64,000 nucleotides of DNA from Haloglomus litoreum (lineage in GTDB: Archaea > Halobacteriota > Halobacteria > Halobacteriales > Haloarculaceae), in the NCBI RefSeq assembly GCF_029338515.1, contig NZ_CP119988.1, positions 2,604,001 through 2,668,000 on the forward strand. The letters are read 5' to 3'. A program made the position numbers and the translations under genes. Every line of letters starts with the position of its first letter. Positions within the stretch are counted from its first letter, which is position 1. The notes under the pieces were generated by a model, which had not been told where the DNA came from, searched no databases, and saw only the letters and a list, made by a program, of their open reading frames with translations. This document shows, in pieces, positions 8,406 to 17,646 of this stretch.

Positions 8406-9110
8406 ATGTTCGAGGAATCCATCAACTATCCGCGAGAGGGAGATGAGGGCTGGAAGACCATCGTGATCGGCGGAGTCCTGGGAATCCTGTCGTTCCTGTT
8501 CGTCCCCATCTTCCTGGTACTGGGTTATGGCGCACGCGTCCTCCGGGACGCGGCGGCCGACCCCGAGACCGAGCACGCGCCCGTGTTCGACGAGTGGGGC
8601 GAGCTGTTCATGGACGGCCTGCGACTGTTCGTGGTCGGGCTGGTCTACCTGCTCGTGCCGCTCTTCGTCTTCGGCTTCACCGTCGGTGGGCTGGTCATCG
8701 CCATCCTGACGGGCAGCGAGAGCCTGACCATCGCGGCCATCGTCGGCGCCCTCGGTGGCTTCGCCGTCGCCGGCGTGCTCACCCTGCTGGTGTACTACTT
8801 CCTGCCGGCCGCCCTGACGTTCGTGGCGGTGTCGGGCAGCATCGGTGACGGGTTCGCCTTCGGCCGCATCCGCGCGCTCGTGACGACCCGCGAGTACGCC
8901 ATCCGCTGGCTCGTCGCGCTCGGGGTCCTGATCGTCGTCGGCGCGATCACCAGCGTCCTCGGCGCGACCGGTATCGGCGCCCTGGTCGTCCCGTTCGTGT
9001 CGTTCTACGGCATGGTCTCGGCGTACTACCTGTACGGCGGCGCGGTCGGTGTCGTCGAGCCGGAGGCCGCCGAGAGCGGGGCCGAACCCGCAGCCGGGCC
9101 GGTGGCCTGA
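8406..9110 (+). CDS. DUF4013-type polytopic membrane protein
   Basis: 234 residues. After an N-terminal cytoplasmic stretch with paired charges come about six hydrophobic segments (about 18-42, 72-98, 103-128, 131-150, 164-190, 193-212), separated by short loops rich in Gly. The opening FEESINYPREGDEG and GYGARVLRDAA fit the DUF4013 family, whose function is unknown. A short Glu/Ala tail ends it. It lies between rqcH and pelota, but nothing in its sequence ties it to translation. Confidence 0.75.
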   Translation: MFEESINYPREGDEGWKTIVIGGVLGILSFLFVPIFLVLGYGARVLRDAAADPETEHAPVFDEWGELFMDGLRLFVVGLVYLLVPLFVFGFTVGGLVIAILTGSESLTIAAIVGALGGFAVAGVLTLLVYYFLPAALTFVAVSGSIGDGFAFGRIRALVTTREYAIRWLVALGVLIVVGAITSVLGATGIGALVVPFVSFYGMVSAYYLYGGAVGVVEPEAAESGAEPAAGPVA

Positions 9111-9215
9111 AGCGCAACCGGCATCCAGCGCACCGTCCCGCACCGTCCGAACGGCCTCCTTCTACCTCCAGCGCACGGTTCCCTCTCGACGGCCCGTTGC
9201 ACCGACCCCGCCCCC

Positions 9216-9665
9216 CTACGCCAGCGCGATGCCGAGGCCCAGCACGACCAGACCGAGGAGGACGGAGACGATGGAGATGGCCAGCAGTTCCGCGCCGAGG
9301 CCGAACAGCAGCGCCCCCAGGATGGCACAGAATCCGACGATGGTACCGATGCCGAAGACGAAGTCCCCGCCGTCGACCTCGTCACCCGAGTCCGGTTCGG
9401 AGGCGGCCCCGGTCCCGGTGAAGACGTGGAACCCGAGCGGAATCGTCGCCACCAGGGCGTACAGTGCGTCGGTCCATCGTGCCGGGATGGCGGTGAGGCC
9501 GGCGAACTCCTGGAGGGTCCCCGTGGCGTCGAGGTAGAACAGTCCAACCGACTGGAGCAGCGCGTCCACGGGACCGGCGGGTGCGCCGGCGGTCGAGGCC
9601 AGAATCACCGAGAGGCCGACGAACCCCCACCCGAGCAGCCAGGCGAACACCACGAGCGCGGACAT
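9216..9665 (-). CDS. Small four-helix membrane protein, unknown function
   Basis: 149 residues. Hydrophobic helices lie at about 3-24, 60-80, 98-116 and 122-148; a polar acidic loop (EPDSGDEVDGGD) separates the second from the third. No motif recognised. It is convergent with the DUF4013 gene and divergent from pelota. The acidic loop and Ala/Gly/Leu-rich helices are ordinary for a haloarchaeal membrane protein. Confidence 0.65.
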   Translation of the reverse strand: MSALVVFAWLLGWGFVGLSVILASTAGAPAGPVDALLQSVGLFYLDATGTLQEFAGLTAIPARWTDALYALVATIPLGFHVFTGTGAASEPDSGDEVDGGDFVFGIGTIVGFCAILGALLFGLGAELLAISIVSVLLGLVVLGLGIALA

Positions 9666-9854
9666 ACGCTACCGCCACCCCCCGGCTCGCGACCGCTGTT
9701 CCCCCCACGAGCGTCCACCGACCCCAGTTCCGTCGCCAATCGCGAGACTCATCGAGCGAGGGGCGTTCCGCCGACCAGTTAGGCGTTCCGCACGTGGCGC
9801 CGGCCCACCGCGCGGAACGGCAGGGTCTTTGCGGACGGCCCACCCAGTCCGGGT

Positions 9855-10922
9855 ATGCGAATCCAGGACCGCCACGCCGTCGGCGAGGGGCGCGAGCAGA
9901 TCGAGGTGGTCCCCGAGAGTCTGGACGACCTGTGGCATCTCACCTACATCATCGAGCCGGGCGACGAGGTCGGGGGGGACACGACCCGCCGCATCCAGCG
10001 CAACGACGACCAGATGCGCGACACCGGCGGCGAACGCGAGCACATGTACGTCACCATCGCGGTCGAGGACACGGAGTTCGCGAAGTTCGCCAACCGGCTC
10101 CGCATCGGTGGCGAGATCGTCGACTGCTCGCGCGAGGACCAGCTCGGGCTCCATCACACGCTGAACGTCGAGGAACGCACGGAGATCGAGATCACCAAGC
10201 GGTGGAAGACCGACCAGCTCGAACGCCTGCAGGAGGCCGTCGAGGCCGCCGAGAACCCCGACGTCGCCATCGCCACCGTCGAGGAGGGCGAGGCCTACGT
10301 CCACACCGTCGCCCAGTACGGCGTCGAGGAGCGGGCCTCCATCACGGCGACGACGGGCAAGGGCGAGTACGCTCAACCACGGACGGCCCTGTTCGCCGAG
10401 CTGACGGACGTCCTCGCGCGGATGGACGTCGACGCCATCATCCTCGCCGGCCCCGGGTTCACCAAGCAGGACGCGCTGGAGTACATCGAGGAGGAGGCGC
10501 CGGAGGTGGCGAAGCTCATCACGACGGTCGACACCTCCGGCGTCGGCGACCGCGGCGTCCACGAGGTGCTCAAGCGTGGCGCCGTCGACGAGGTGCAGGC
10601 CGAGACCCGCATCGCCGAGGAGGCCAGCTACATCGACGAGCTGATGGAGCGCATCGCGCAGGGCCACGAGGCCGCGTACGGCATCGAGAGCGTGATGGAG
10701 GCCGCGGAGTTCGGTGCCATCGACGAACTCCTCATCCTCGACGAGCGCCTGCGGGTCGAGCGGGCCGGCGAGGGGGACTGGGATGTCGACGCCAACGACC
10801 TCGTCGAGACGGTCGAGCAGAAAGGGGGGTCGGTGACGGTGTTCTCCAACGAGTTCGACCCCGGCCAGCAGCTGAAGAACCTCGGCGGCGTCGCGGCGCT
10901 GTTGCGCTACCGCATCGACTGA
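9855..10922 (+). CDS. pelA: mRNA surveillance protein Pelota (aDom34)
   Basis: 355 residues, the full archaeal length. N-terminal Sm-like domain ([19 protein letters not shown], through [13 protein letters not shown], about 1-125), central eRF1_2 domain (about 130-255) and C-terminal eRF1_3 domain (about 258-355, ending in the strand AALLRYRID). The GGQ loop of release factors is absent, as expected of Pelota, which splits stalled ribosomes with ABCE1 instead of hydrolysing peptidyl-tRNA. An A/T patch (GTCTTTGC, 9823-9830) 28 bases before the ATG suggests a leaderless transcript. It ends 3 bases before the stop of the broken membrane gene on the other strand. Confidence 0.95.
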   Translation: MRIQDRHAVGEGREQIEVVPESLDDLWHLTYIIEPGDEVGGDTTRRIQRNDDQMRDTGGEREHMYVTIAVEDTEFAKFANRLRIGGEIVDCSREDQLGLHHTLNVEERTEIEITKRWKTDQLERLQEAVEAAENPDVAIATVEEGEAYVHTVAQYGVEERASITATTGKGEYAQPRTALFAELTDVLARMDVDAIILAGPGFTKQDALEYIEEEAPEVAKLITTVDTSGVGDRGVHEVLKRGAVDEVQAETRIAEEASYIDELMERIAQGHEAAYGIESVMEAAEFGAIDELLILDERLRVERAGEGDWDVDANDLVETVEQKGGSVTVFSNEFDPGQQLKNLGGVAALLRYRID

Positions 10923-10925
10923 GAC

Positions 10926-11345
10926 TCAGTCTCGTTCGGTCCCGGTGTCGGCACGGGCGGAGAGAGCGCGTGTGGCGGAGTCGCCGTAGGCGAGCCGCGC
11001 GCCGGACCAGAGCGCCCCCAGTGCGATACCGACCGCGAGCAGGAACGGTACCGGTTCCGGGAGCCACCCGGCCGCCCGCCTCGCTAGTCTATCCGCGACT
11101 GCGGCGCCGACGAGCCACAGCACGAGGAACGTGGCGTGCTGGACGAGCGTTCCGGAGCGGTGGGCCTGCTGGAGTCCCAACAGGATGAATCACGCGAGCA
11201 TGAGGGTACCGACCGTAGCGAGGGCCAGATAGCGGAGCCGCCGACCGAGTGAGAACGCCACGGGGACCCCGATGACGACCGCGAGGAACGCGAGCGTCTG
11301 CGCGACCAGCACCGGCGAGGCACGCGCCACGAGTCCGTCGCTCAT
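10926..11345 (-). pseudogene. Four-helix membrane protein gene interrupted by one in-frame TGA
   Basis: From ATG 11345 (MSDGLVARAS) the frame runs 51 codons to TGA at 11190-11192, then stays open in the same frame for 87 more codons to a stop at 10926. Joined, it is a 139-residue protein with helices at about 11-33, 39-57, 70-87 and 95-113; the stop falls inside the second helix (LMLA-stop-FILLGL). A single G-to-A change from TGG (Trp) explains it. No other frameshift is present, so the lesion is recent, or is an assembly error. The gene follows the MBL hydrolase by 51 bases on the same strand. Confidence 0.8.
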
Positions 11346-11396
11346 CCCCGGCGGGGGGCGGGCATCGGTACCCCCGTACTGGGTCTGCGGGCCATC

Positions 11397-12203
11397 TCAC
11401 TCCACCTCCACGGTCAGTCCGTCCTCCGCGAACCGCACCTCGCCGTCGTACGCCGCGCCGAGCGACTCCAGCATCGCCTCCTCCCTGCCGACCGTGTGCG
11501 GATACAGGTGGGTCAGGTAGACCGTCCCGTACTCGTGACCGGCCAGCGTCTCGCCCAGCGCGCTCGGCGTGGGGTGGTTGTCCACGTCCACCTCGTCGGG
11601 GAACGAGCAGTCGTGGACGAGCACGTCCGAGCCGTCGGCGAAGCGCGCGAGCCGCTCGGTCTCCTCGGAGTCACCGGAGAAGGTGAACACGGGGGCATCG
11701 GGGTCGTCGACCCGCCCGGCGGGCGTGAACCGGTAGGCGTGACAGTACATCGAGTGGATGGTCTCCACGGCGTCGACCGAGAAGCCCGCGAGGTCGAACG
11801 GGGCCTCGTCGGGCGTCACCTCGCGGAGCTGCAGCTCCAGCCGGTCCTGCATGTAGTCGTGCACGTCGAGGAGGCCCTCGACGAGGTCACCGGTCCCCGG
11901 CGGCCCGACGACTCGCAGCGACTCGGCGCCGGCCAGCCAGCGCGCCTTCATCAGCGGCAGGAGGTCCGCGACGTGGTCGAGATGGTGGTGGGTGAGCAGG
12001 ACGGTGTCGACGCCCTCGTACCCCGTTTCGGTGGCCGCCAGCGAGTGGAGGGCGCCGCTCCCGCAGTCGACCAGCAGCGGCCCCGGCGTCTCGGACCCAG
12101 CCTCCTCTTCCGCCCCGCTCCCGTCGCCCTCGACGAGCAGGCCGGTCTGCATCCGCTCGCCGGTCGGCATCGCGCTCCCGGTTCCGAGGAACGTAACCTG
12201 CAT
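11397..12203 (-). CDS. MBL-fold metallohydrolase, ribonuclease Z/arylsulfatase-like
   Basis: 268 residues from ATG 12203 ([13 protein letters not shown]); a patch of A residues about 28 bases upstream (minus CTTTTGC) supports this over the longer open frame. The metal motif THHHLDH is complete, with further ligands [15 protein letters not shown] (Asp), VHDCS and the final THLYPH. This layout, GTGSA start plus F/YSGDT-like strand, is that of RNase Z-type beta-lactamase fold hydrolases, but the flexible exosite arm of true tRNase Z is not evident. Likely a cytoplasmic phosphodiesterase-like or lactonase-like enzyme; substrate unknown. Confidence 0.85.
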   Translation of the reverse strand: MQVTFLGTGSAMPTGERMQTGLLVEGDGSGAEEEAGSETPGPLLVDCGSGALHSLAATETGYEGVDTVLLTHHHLDHVADLLPLMKARWLAGAESLRVVGPPGTGDLVEGLLDVHDYMQDRLELQLREVTPDEAPFDLAGFSVDAVETIHSMYCHAYRFTPAGRVDDPDAPVFTFSGDSEETERLARFADGSDVLVHDCSFPDEVDVDNHPTPSALGETLAGHEYGTVYLTHLYPHTVGREEAMLESLGAAYDGEVRFAEDGLTVEVE

Positions 12204-12396
12204 GGGAGAGTCGTGGTCCGACCCGCGCAAAAGGTGTGTGGTCGGGCGTGGGGCCGTGGGCAGCCTCTGCAGGTTCGTGGCCGGGGCGTGCGGGCGTTCC
12301 TCCGGGGGGCGCCCGGGAACTGTCCTCTCGCGGTGGTCAAATCTTATGCCCTCGCCAACCGTGTGTTCACACGCACCACAGCGTGCGTGTCCATCC

Positions 12397-12987
12397 ATGC
12401 CAGGCAAACAGCTCCTGATGATCGTCGGTGACTTCGTCGAGGACTACGAGGCCATGGTCCCGTTCCAGGCCCTGCAGGCCGTCGGCCACGAGGTCCACGC
12501 CGTCTGCCCCGAGAAGGAGGCCGGCGACAGCGTCAAGACCGCCATCCACGACTTCCGCGGCGACCAGACGTATCTGGAGGAGCGCGGCCACGACTTCGAG
12601 GTGACCGCGACGATGAGCGAGGTCGACCCGGCTGACTACGATGGCCTCGTGGTTCCGGGCGGGCGGGCACCCGAGTACCTGCGCACGTACGACGCCGTGC
12701 TCGATACCGTTCGGCACTTCTTCGACGAGGAGAAGCCGGTCGCCGCGCTCTGTCACGGGCCGCAGATCCTCGCCGCAGCGGGGGTCCTCGACGGCTACGA
12801 GATGACCGCCTACCCCGCCGTACGCGCGGAGGTCGAGGCCGCCGGCTGCTCGTGGGTCGACGAGGTCACCACGGACCGCAACCTCGTCACCGGGCAGGCG
12901 TGGCCCGACCATCCCGAGTGGATCGCGCAGTTCCTCGACGTGCTCGGGACCGACATCCAGCACGGCGAGGCCGTCGCCGCCGACTGA
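12397..12987 (+). CDS. DJ-1/PfpI family protein
   Basis: 196 residues. Glu/Asp near the start (GDFVEDYE, residues 11-18), the PGG turn ([11 protein letters not shown]) and the nucleophile elbow [10 protein letters not shown] with Cys119-His120 are all present, so the catalytic Cys is intact. Family members include PfpI-type proteases and deglycase/glyoxalase-like enzymes; which applies here is not visible. Soluble, no signal. The region 12340-12396 contains a TCTTATG A/T patch about 48 bases upstream. It precedes the kinase gene by 86 bases. Confidence 0.87.
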   Translation: MPGKQLLMIVGDFVEDYEAMVPFQALQAVGHEVHAVCPEKEAGDSVKTAIHDFRGDQTYLEERGHDFEVTATMSEVDPADYDGLVVPGGRAPEYLRTYDAVLDTVRHFFDEEKPVAALCHGPQILAAAGVLDGYEMTAYPAVRAEVEAAGCSWVDEVTTDRNLVTGQAWPDHPEWIAQFLDVLGTDIQHGEAVAAD

Positions 12988-13044
12988 ATCACGCGGCCGG
13001 TCGGACCGTCCCCGGGTACCGCCCGGGCCGCCGTCGACCGGGAA

Positions 13045-13050
13045 TTTATC
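13045..13050 (+). promoter_or_regulatory. TATA-like box of the first histidine kinase gene
   Basis: TTTATC is centred 27 bases before ATG 13074 and marks it as the start; the frame is open far upstream. Confidence 0.6.
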
Positions 13051-13073
13051 CCACCACCACCCCGGGTCCCCGT

Positions 13074-14072
13074 ATGGACCGGGCGGAGATGTTCGAGAAG
13101 ATGGTGGAATCCGTGGGCGTCGGGGTCGCCGTCTACGGGGAGGACGGCCGGTACGTCTACGTCAACGAGGCGTACGCGGAGCTGCTGGACACGGAGCGCG
13201 AGTCGCTCGTCGGCACGCCGCTCTGGACGGTGGTCCCGGACTTCGAGGCGGACCGCTTCGAGGAGTACTGGGAGTCGCTCGACGACGGGGAGACCCGTAC
13301 GGACGAGACGGTCCACGAATTCGGCGACACGCAGGTCCCGGTCTCGGCGGTGACGACACGGCACCGACTCGAGGGCGTGCCGTACCACTTCGGCACCATC
13401 CAGGACATCTCCGAGTTGAAGGCGCGGGAACGGGAACTCCGGGAGAAGAACGAGCGGCTGGAGGCGTTCACGGCCGTCGTCAGCCACGACCTGCGGAACC
13501 CCCTCAGCGTCGCGAAGGGGTACCTCCAGGTCCTCCGGGAGGACGTCGACCGGGACGAGGTCGAACTGATCGAGAGCTCGCTCGACCGGATGTCCATCCT
13601 CCTCGACGACCTGTTGCGGCTGGCACGGGAGGGCCACTCCGTGGACGACGCCGAGCCAGTGTCGCTGGCCGGCGTGGTGGCGGCGGCCCGACAGACCGTT
13701 CGGACGGACGAGGCGACGGTCACCGCCGAGGGGGATATCCGGTTCCTGGCCGACGAGAGCCGGCTCCAGCAGCTTCTCGAGAACCTCCTGCGCAACAGTG
13801 TCGAGCACGCCAGCGAGAACGGAGCTCCGACCATCGTCGTCGGTGCGTTGCCCGAGGGGACAGGCTTCTTTATCGAGGACGACGGCCCCGGCATCCCGTC
13901 CGACGAGCGCGAGGCGGTCTTCTCACCGATCCAGTCGGAGGGGAGCCGCGGCGTGGGGCTCGGCCTCGCCATCGTCAACGAGATCGTCGAGGCCCACGAC
14001 TGGTCGATACGGGTCACGGAGGGGCGCGCGGGCGGCGCCCGGTTCGAGATAACCGGCGTCGAGCCGGCGTGA
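13074..14072 (+). CDS. PAS-domain sensor histidine kinase
   Basis: 332 residues. One PAS domain (about 3-115: VGVGVAVYGEDGRYVYVNEAYAELLD ... HFGTIQDIS), then a HisKA dimerisation helix with phosphoacceptor H138 in VVSHDLRNPL, then HATPase_c with N-box (NSVEHAS), G1 (DDGPGIP) and G2 (GVGLGLAIV). No membrane helix, so a soluble cytoplasmic sensor. No response regulator is adjacent, which is common in haloarchaea, so its output partner is unknown. Closely similar in architecture to the kinase at 34403. Confidence 0.92.
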   Translation: MDRAEMFEKMVESVGVGVAVYGEDGRYVYVNEAYAELLDTERESLVGTPLWTVVPDFEADRFEEYWESLDDGETRTDETVHEFGDTQVPVSAVTTRHRLEGVPYHFGTIQDISELKARERELREKNERLEAFTAVVSHDLRNPLSVAKGYLQVLREDVDRDEVELIESSLDRMSILLDDLLRLAREGHSVDDAEPVSLAGVVAAARQTVRTDEATVTAEGDIRFLADESRLQQLLENLLRNSVEHASENGAPTIVVGALPEGTGFFIEDDGPGIPSDEREAVFSPIQSEGSRGVGLGLAIVNEIVEAHDWSIRVTEGRAGGARFEITGVEPA

Positions 14073-14084
14073 GCCCGCCGACGG

Positions 14085-17069
14085 TCAGTAGAACCCGTCC
14101 GTGTCGGAGACGAACCCCGTCGGTCGACCGCCCTCCGTCACGGCGTCGGTCGCGTCGTCGGCCGCCTCGGTCGCGCCGTCCGTCGCGTCCTCGACCGCTC
14201 CGGTGTCCCCCGCCCCGTCGTCCGCGGCGTCGGCCCCCTGGTCGTCCGCCGACGCGGGCGACGGGGCGCCTCCCTCCGGGGGCGAGGGCGCGTCACCCGG
14301 GGACGGCGGCTCCGCGCCGGGGATGTCGATGGGATTCGGCAGCGGACGGGGAGCGGCCGGGACGACCGGCGTGTACTGGTGCTCCGGAGTGACCCGGACC
14401 GTCGTCGATTCGACGGCCACGTCCTCGACCTGCGTGCGCGTGTGTGGGTGGGGCTTGTACTCGCCGTTCTCGACGTAGATGTCCAGCTGATCGTGGAGTC
14501 GTTCGGGCTCCTCGCCGGTCGCCTGCGTCCGCGCGACCTCCTGTGCGTTCTGGTGACCGGAATTGCTCGGCGGGAGCACGTCCTGGGCGTTGTCCTGCCA
14601 GGTCTGCGTGTCGTCGCTCAGCGCGAACCCCATGTCGATGGCCTGGTTGTACGAGGAGCGGTTCTGGACATCGATGACCGTCCGGCTGGAGGCGCCGATG
14701 GAGAGGAACTTGCTCTTCAGGATGGCGTCACGCCACGTCGAGGGGTCGGAGCCGTACTCATCGCGTAGTTCGGCCTTCACCTCGCGGAGTACCGAGCGGA
14801 TGACCTCGTCCCGGCGCTCGGCGTCGAACGTGGCGAGTCCGTCGTTGCTGGCCGTGGCGAACCAGTCGTGGGCGGTGTCGCCCGCCAGCGCGTCGATGAA
14901 CGTGACGTCGCTGGTGGCGTTCCCCGAGTCGGAGGCGTGTCGGCTCGTCGTCGGGCGCAGGGAGAGCGTCCCCTGCTCGCCGTCGAGTTCGTCGTCGAAG
15001 ACCCGCTGCTGGAGCTTCTTCCGGGCCCGGAGGAACACCGAGTGCCCCGGGTAGTCCATCCGGTCGTCGTCGGTCAGGTCCTCCCACGAGCAGAAGTCGT
15101 CGAGCCACTCGGTCAGCACCGTGGCCACGTCCTGCAGGTCCTCGGCATCCTCCGCGGCGTCACGCAGGTACGGCGCCGAGACCTGCGCGGTGGCATCGTG
15201 CTTCGCGGACTGGTACTCGATGTCGCGCACGTCCTCGAGCGAGACGGTCGAGCGCGCCTGTTCGGCCGTCTCCTCGCCGACGGGCACGCCCTCGGGGATG
15301 TCGAGCTTCTGCCGGATGAAGTGGTTCTGGGTCTCGACGCGGTGGCGTGACCCCCAGTTCTGCTCGCCGTCACCCGCCCGCCAGCCCGCGGCGGGTCCGT
15401 TGTTCCAGTTGACGTAGTAGCCGCGCGAGGAGTTCCTGTCGGTGGTTCCGAGACCGGTTCCGGAGTAGGTGGCCGTCCACTCGTGGGTGTCGGGCGTCGC
15501 CGGGAGCCGGTAGTCCCGGCCCTCGTATCGGTCGGGGATCTTCCCGGTGTGGTAGTACGCGATGTTCTCGCGTTCGACGGTGCCGTCGTCGTCCTCCTCG
15601 TACTCGACGACGTGGAAGTTGAACGTGAACGGGAACTCGGCGAGGCGGTGCTCGAAGTCCTCGAGGTCGTCGGAGCGCGCGAGTTCCGCCCACGCGAACG
15701 CCCCCTCCAGTTCCTCGCCCCGTGTGGTCGTCCGCTGGCACCACGCGACGTTCTCGTCGGGGTTCCAGGCGACGACGGGCATGGTGGCGCCGTCCTGTTC
15801 GACGCGAGCGACCTCCTGCTCGACGACGCGGGTGCCCGACCCACCCGTGAGGACCGCACCCGCGGGGTTGGCCTTGTGGACCACCGTCTCGGTCGCCATC
15901 GTGTGCCACTCGCCGTCCCACCGGTAACGGTGCCTGTCCTCGGGGTCGAGTTCGACCGCGATGGTGTCGACCTGGTCGTCGCGGCCCGAGGTGACGGTCC
16001 ATGCGAGCGTGTCCGTCCGGCCGATGACGAGCGCGGGCGCCCCGACGACGCCCATCCCGGTCATGTCGAAGCCCGCACCGTGCAGGCCGACCTCGTACGG
16101 GATGGGCGGCTTGAAGAAGCCCATCTGCGGGCCGCCGCCCAGCATCGGCGTCCCGGTCTCGGTCAACTCCCCGCTGAAGACGAACGCGTTCGAGCCCCAC
16201 TTGAATCCCGTCATGAGGCCCTGCCCCGACCGGATGCCGTTCTGGACGTCCTCGGGGATGCTGAGGTCCGTCTCGATGCCCCACGTCTCGGCGCCGAGTG
16301 CGGCATCCACGAGGTCGAGTTGCTCGCGCGGCACGTCCTCGTACTCCGGAACCGTCTCGACGAGGTCCGGGTCGTAGTCCTCGTCGCCCGGGGCGATGCT
16401 GGTGAAGTGGTCGTCGGTCGTCTCCAGCCAGTTCAGGTCGCCGTACGCCTCGAACGCGTCCCGCTCGCTCCCGAGGTTCTCCTTCAGCTTCGCCAGCGTC
16501 TTCGCGTTGCCGAGTTCGCTCCCGCCGCCGACGCCGAAGAAGCCGATGAGGTAGTTGATGGCCGCGACCGTGTCCTCGGGCTTCCACGGCTCGGGGGCGT
16601 GACCCAGCGCGGCGAAGATGCCCGGCAGTTCGCCCTGCGCGGCCATCTCCGTCATCCGCCGGTTGACGCCGTCCGTGTAGCCGCGGACGGCCTCCTTGAT
16701 GGTCTGGGAGGCCTCTTCCCACTGGCGCTGGATCTGCTCCGGGCTGTAGAGGTCCCGCCGGACCTGGATGTCCGAGGAGAGCTGGGCCGGCCCGAGCACC
16801 TGCGCGCTGTTGCCGTAACCGATGTGGCGGACGGCGTCCAGCAGGAACAGCCGGTCACGAGCCTGGACGTAGCCGTTGCCGTAGCCCAGCGCGTAGACGC
16901 TGTCCCCGTAGATGTGGCTCTCGTTGTACTCCGTCGTCAGGATCTCGATCTCCTCGAGCGGGTCCTCCTGCAGGTTCGGGTTGAACCCGTCCGTCTCGGC
17001 CGTGGCCGTCCCCGCGAGACCGGTCCCCGCCAGCCCACCGAGCAGTTTCGTGAAGTCTCGTCGCTGCAT
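14085..17069 (-). CDS. Tat-exported penicillin acylase family hydrolase (Ntn fold)
   Basis: 994 residues. The N-terminus MQRRDFTKLLGG plus Ala-rich segment to TATA is a Tat signal. The alpha-chain region covers the next 265 residues, and the autoprocessing site is the G292-S293-N294 of FKWGSNAF, Ser293 becoming the N-terminal nucleophile as in penicillin G and acyl-homoserine-lactone acylases. The beta-chain follows to about 890. The last 100 residues are a Pro/Ala/Asp/Gly low-complexity tail without anchor, so the enzyme may be released or cell-wall-associated. It removes acyl groups from amides; substrate (lactam, AHL or other) is not predictable. Longer than typical (750-850) mostly through this tail. 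Confidence 0.88.
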   Translation of the reverse strand: MQRRDFTKLLGGLAGTGLAGTATAETDGFNPNLQEDPLEEIEILTTEYNESHIYGDSVYALGYGNGYVQARDRLFLLDAVRHIGYGNSAQVLGPAQLSSDIQVRRDLYSPEQIQRQWEEASQTIKEAVRGYTDGVNRRMTEMAAQGELPGIFAALGHAPEPWKPEDTVAAINYLIGFFGVGGGSELGNAKTLAKLKENLGSERDAFEAYGDLNWLETTDDHFTSIAPGDEDYDPDLVETVPEYEDVPREQLDLVDAALGAETWGIETDLSIPEDVQNGIRSGQGLMTGFKWGSNAFVFSGELTETGTPMLGGGPQMGFFKPPIPYEVGLHGAGFDMTGMGVVGAPALVIGRTDTLAWTVTSGRDDQVDTIAVELDPEDRHRYRWDGEWHTMATETVVHKANPAGAVLTGGSGTRVVEQEVARVEQDGATMPVVAWNPDENVAWCQRTTTRGEELEGAFAWAELARSDDLEDFEHRLAEFPFTFNFHVVEYEEDDDGTVERENIAYYHTGKIPDRYEGRDYRLPATPDTHEWTATYSGTGLGTTDRNSSRGYYVNWNNGPAAGWRAGDGEQNWGSRHRVETQNHFIRQKLDIPEGVPVGEETAEQARSTVSLEDVRDIEYQSAKHDATAQVSAPYLRDAAEDAEDLQDVATVLTEWLDDFCSWEDLTDDDRMDYPGHSVFLRARKKLQQRVFDDELDGEQGTLSLRPTTSRHASDSGNATSDVTFIDALAGDTAHDWFATASNDGLATFDAERRDEVIRSVLREVKAELRDEYGSDPSTWRDAILKSKFLSIGASSRTVIDVQNRSSYNQAIDMGFALSDDTQTWQDNAQDVLPPSNSGHQNAQEVARTQATGEEPERLHDQLDIYVENGEYKPHPHTRTQVEDVAVESTTVRVTPEHQYTPVVPAAPRPLPNPIDIPGAEPPSPGDAPSPPEGGAPSPASADDQGADAADDGAGDTGAVEDATDGATEAADDATDAVTEGGRPTGFVSDTDGFY

Positions 17070-17263
17070 GTGCCCGGACTGTTCCGCTACCCCCGGTAAG
17101 CGGTGTCGCCGCCTTTAGAGGGGCATTTATTGATTGAACGGCGAGTCAGGAAGGATCCCCGCTGCCGGCGGATTCCGGACCCACTGCCCCGGCCCGGCGT
17201 CCGTCCGCAACGAGAGTCTGCTCCGCGCCACCCGTCAGACGCTCGGCACACATCGCCACAACG

Positions 17264-17270
17264 TATTTAC
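17264..17270 (+). promoter_or_regulatory. TATA-like box of the 51-aa gene
   Basis: TATTTAC centred 27 bases before ATG 17294, typical of a leaderless transcript; it is the main reason to accept this very short gene. Confidence 0.6.
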
Positions 17271-17293
17271 CCCGAGCGAGCGGAGGGTATGGT

Positions 17294-17449
17294 ATGTCGG
17301 AACACACCACCCCATACGTGTTCGGTGACGAGGCGGCCGACGGCGGCATGGATGTCGAACCGGAGAGCGACCACGGCACCGAGACCGTCATCGTCGACGG
17401 CGACGCGATGAGCTACCGGAGCTACCAGCGCCACGAAGAGGAGGAGTGA
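17294..17449 (+). CDS. 51-aa acidic small protein, unknown function
   Basis: MSEHTTPYVFGDEAADGG through a polar, Asp/Glu-rich chain to YQRHEEEE and TGA. The composition (about 30% acidic) matches haloarchaeal cytoplasmic proteins, and a TATA-like box is placed for a leaderless start. No Cys, membrane helix or motif. The other frames of the same segment lack acidic bias. It lies between the divergent penicillin acylase gene and the convergent acyl-CoA dehydrogenase gene. Confidence 0.6.
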   Translation: MSEHTTPYVFGDEAADGGMDVEPESDHGTETVIVDGDAMSYRSYQRHEEEE

Positions 17450-17646
17450 CACCCGAAGCCGCTCCCCCGCCGCACCGCCAGCGGATACTCCGTACACCTG
17501 ACCCACTTCTCACGACCTCCGTCCCCCATAGCTCCGACTGCGTACGCCCGAAGTACGATAGATATTTGAGCCATTATCCACTTATTCCGCAATTTAACCC
17601 AGTATTTCCAGAATAGAGATAACCTCTCCCGGTTATCGCGGTACTG

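Noticed and set aside
5507-8425. Very long minus-strand open frame (972 codons) opposite dinB and rqcH
   Set aside because: High GC removes stops in the antisense frame; its product lacks recognisable domains, and the plus strand encodes two complete known proteins.
11190-11192. TGA as a selenocysteine codon
   Set aside because: Haloarchaea have no known Sec system and no SECIS-like structure is visible; a Trp codon mutation is simpler.
11397-12407. Longer MBL protein starting at 12407
   Set aside because: Extra N-terminal 68 residues are His/Arg/Pro-rich and overlap the divergent DJ-1 gene start; MQVTFLGTG at 12203 fits the family.
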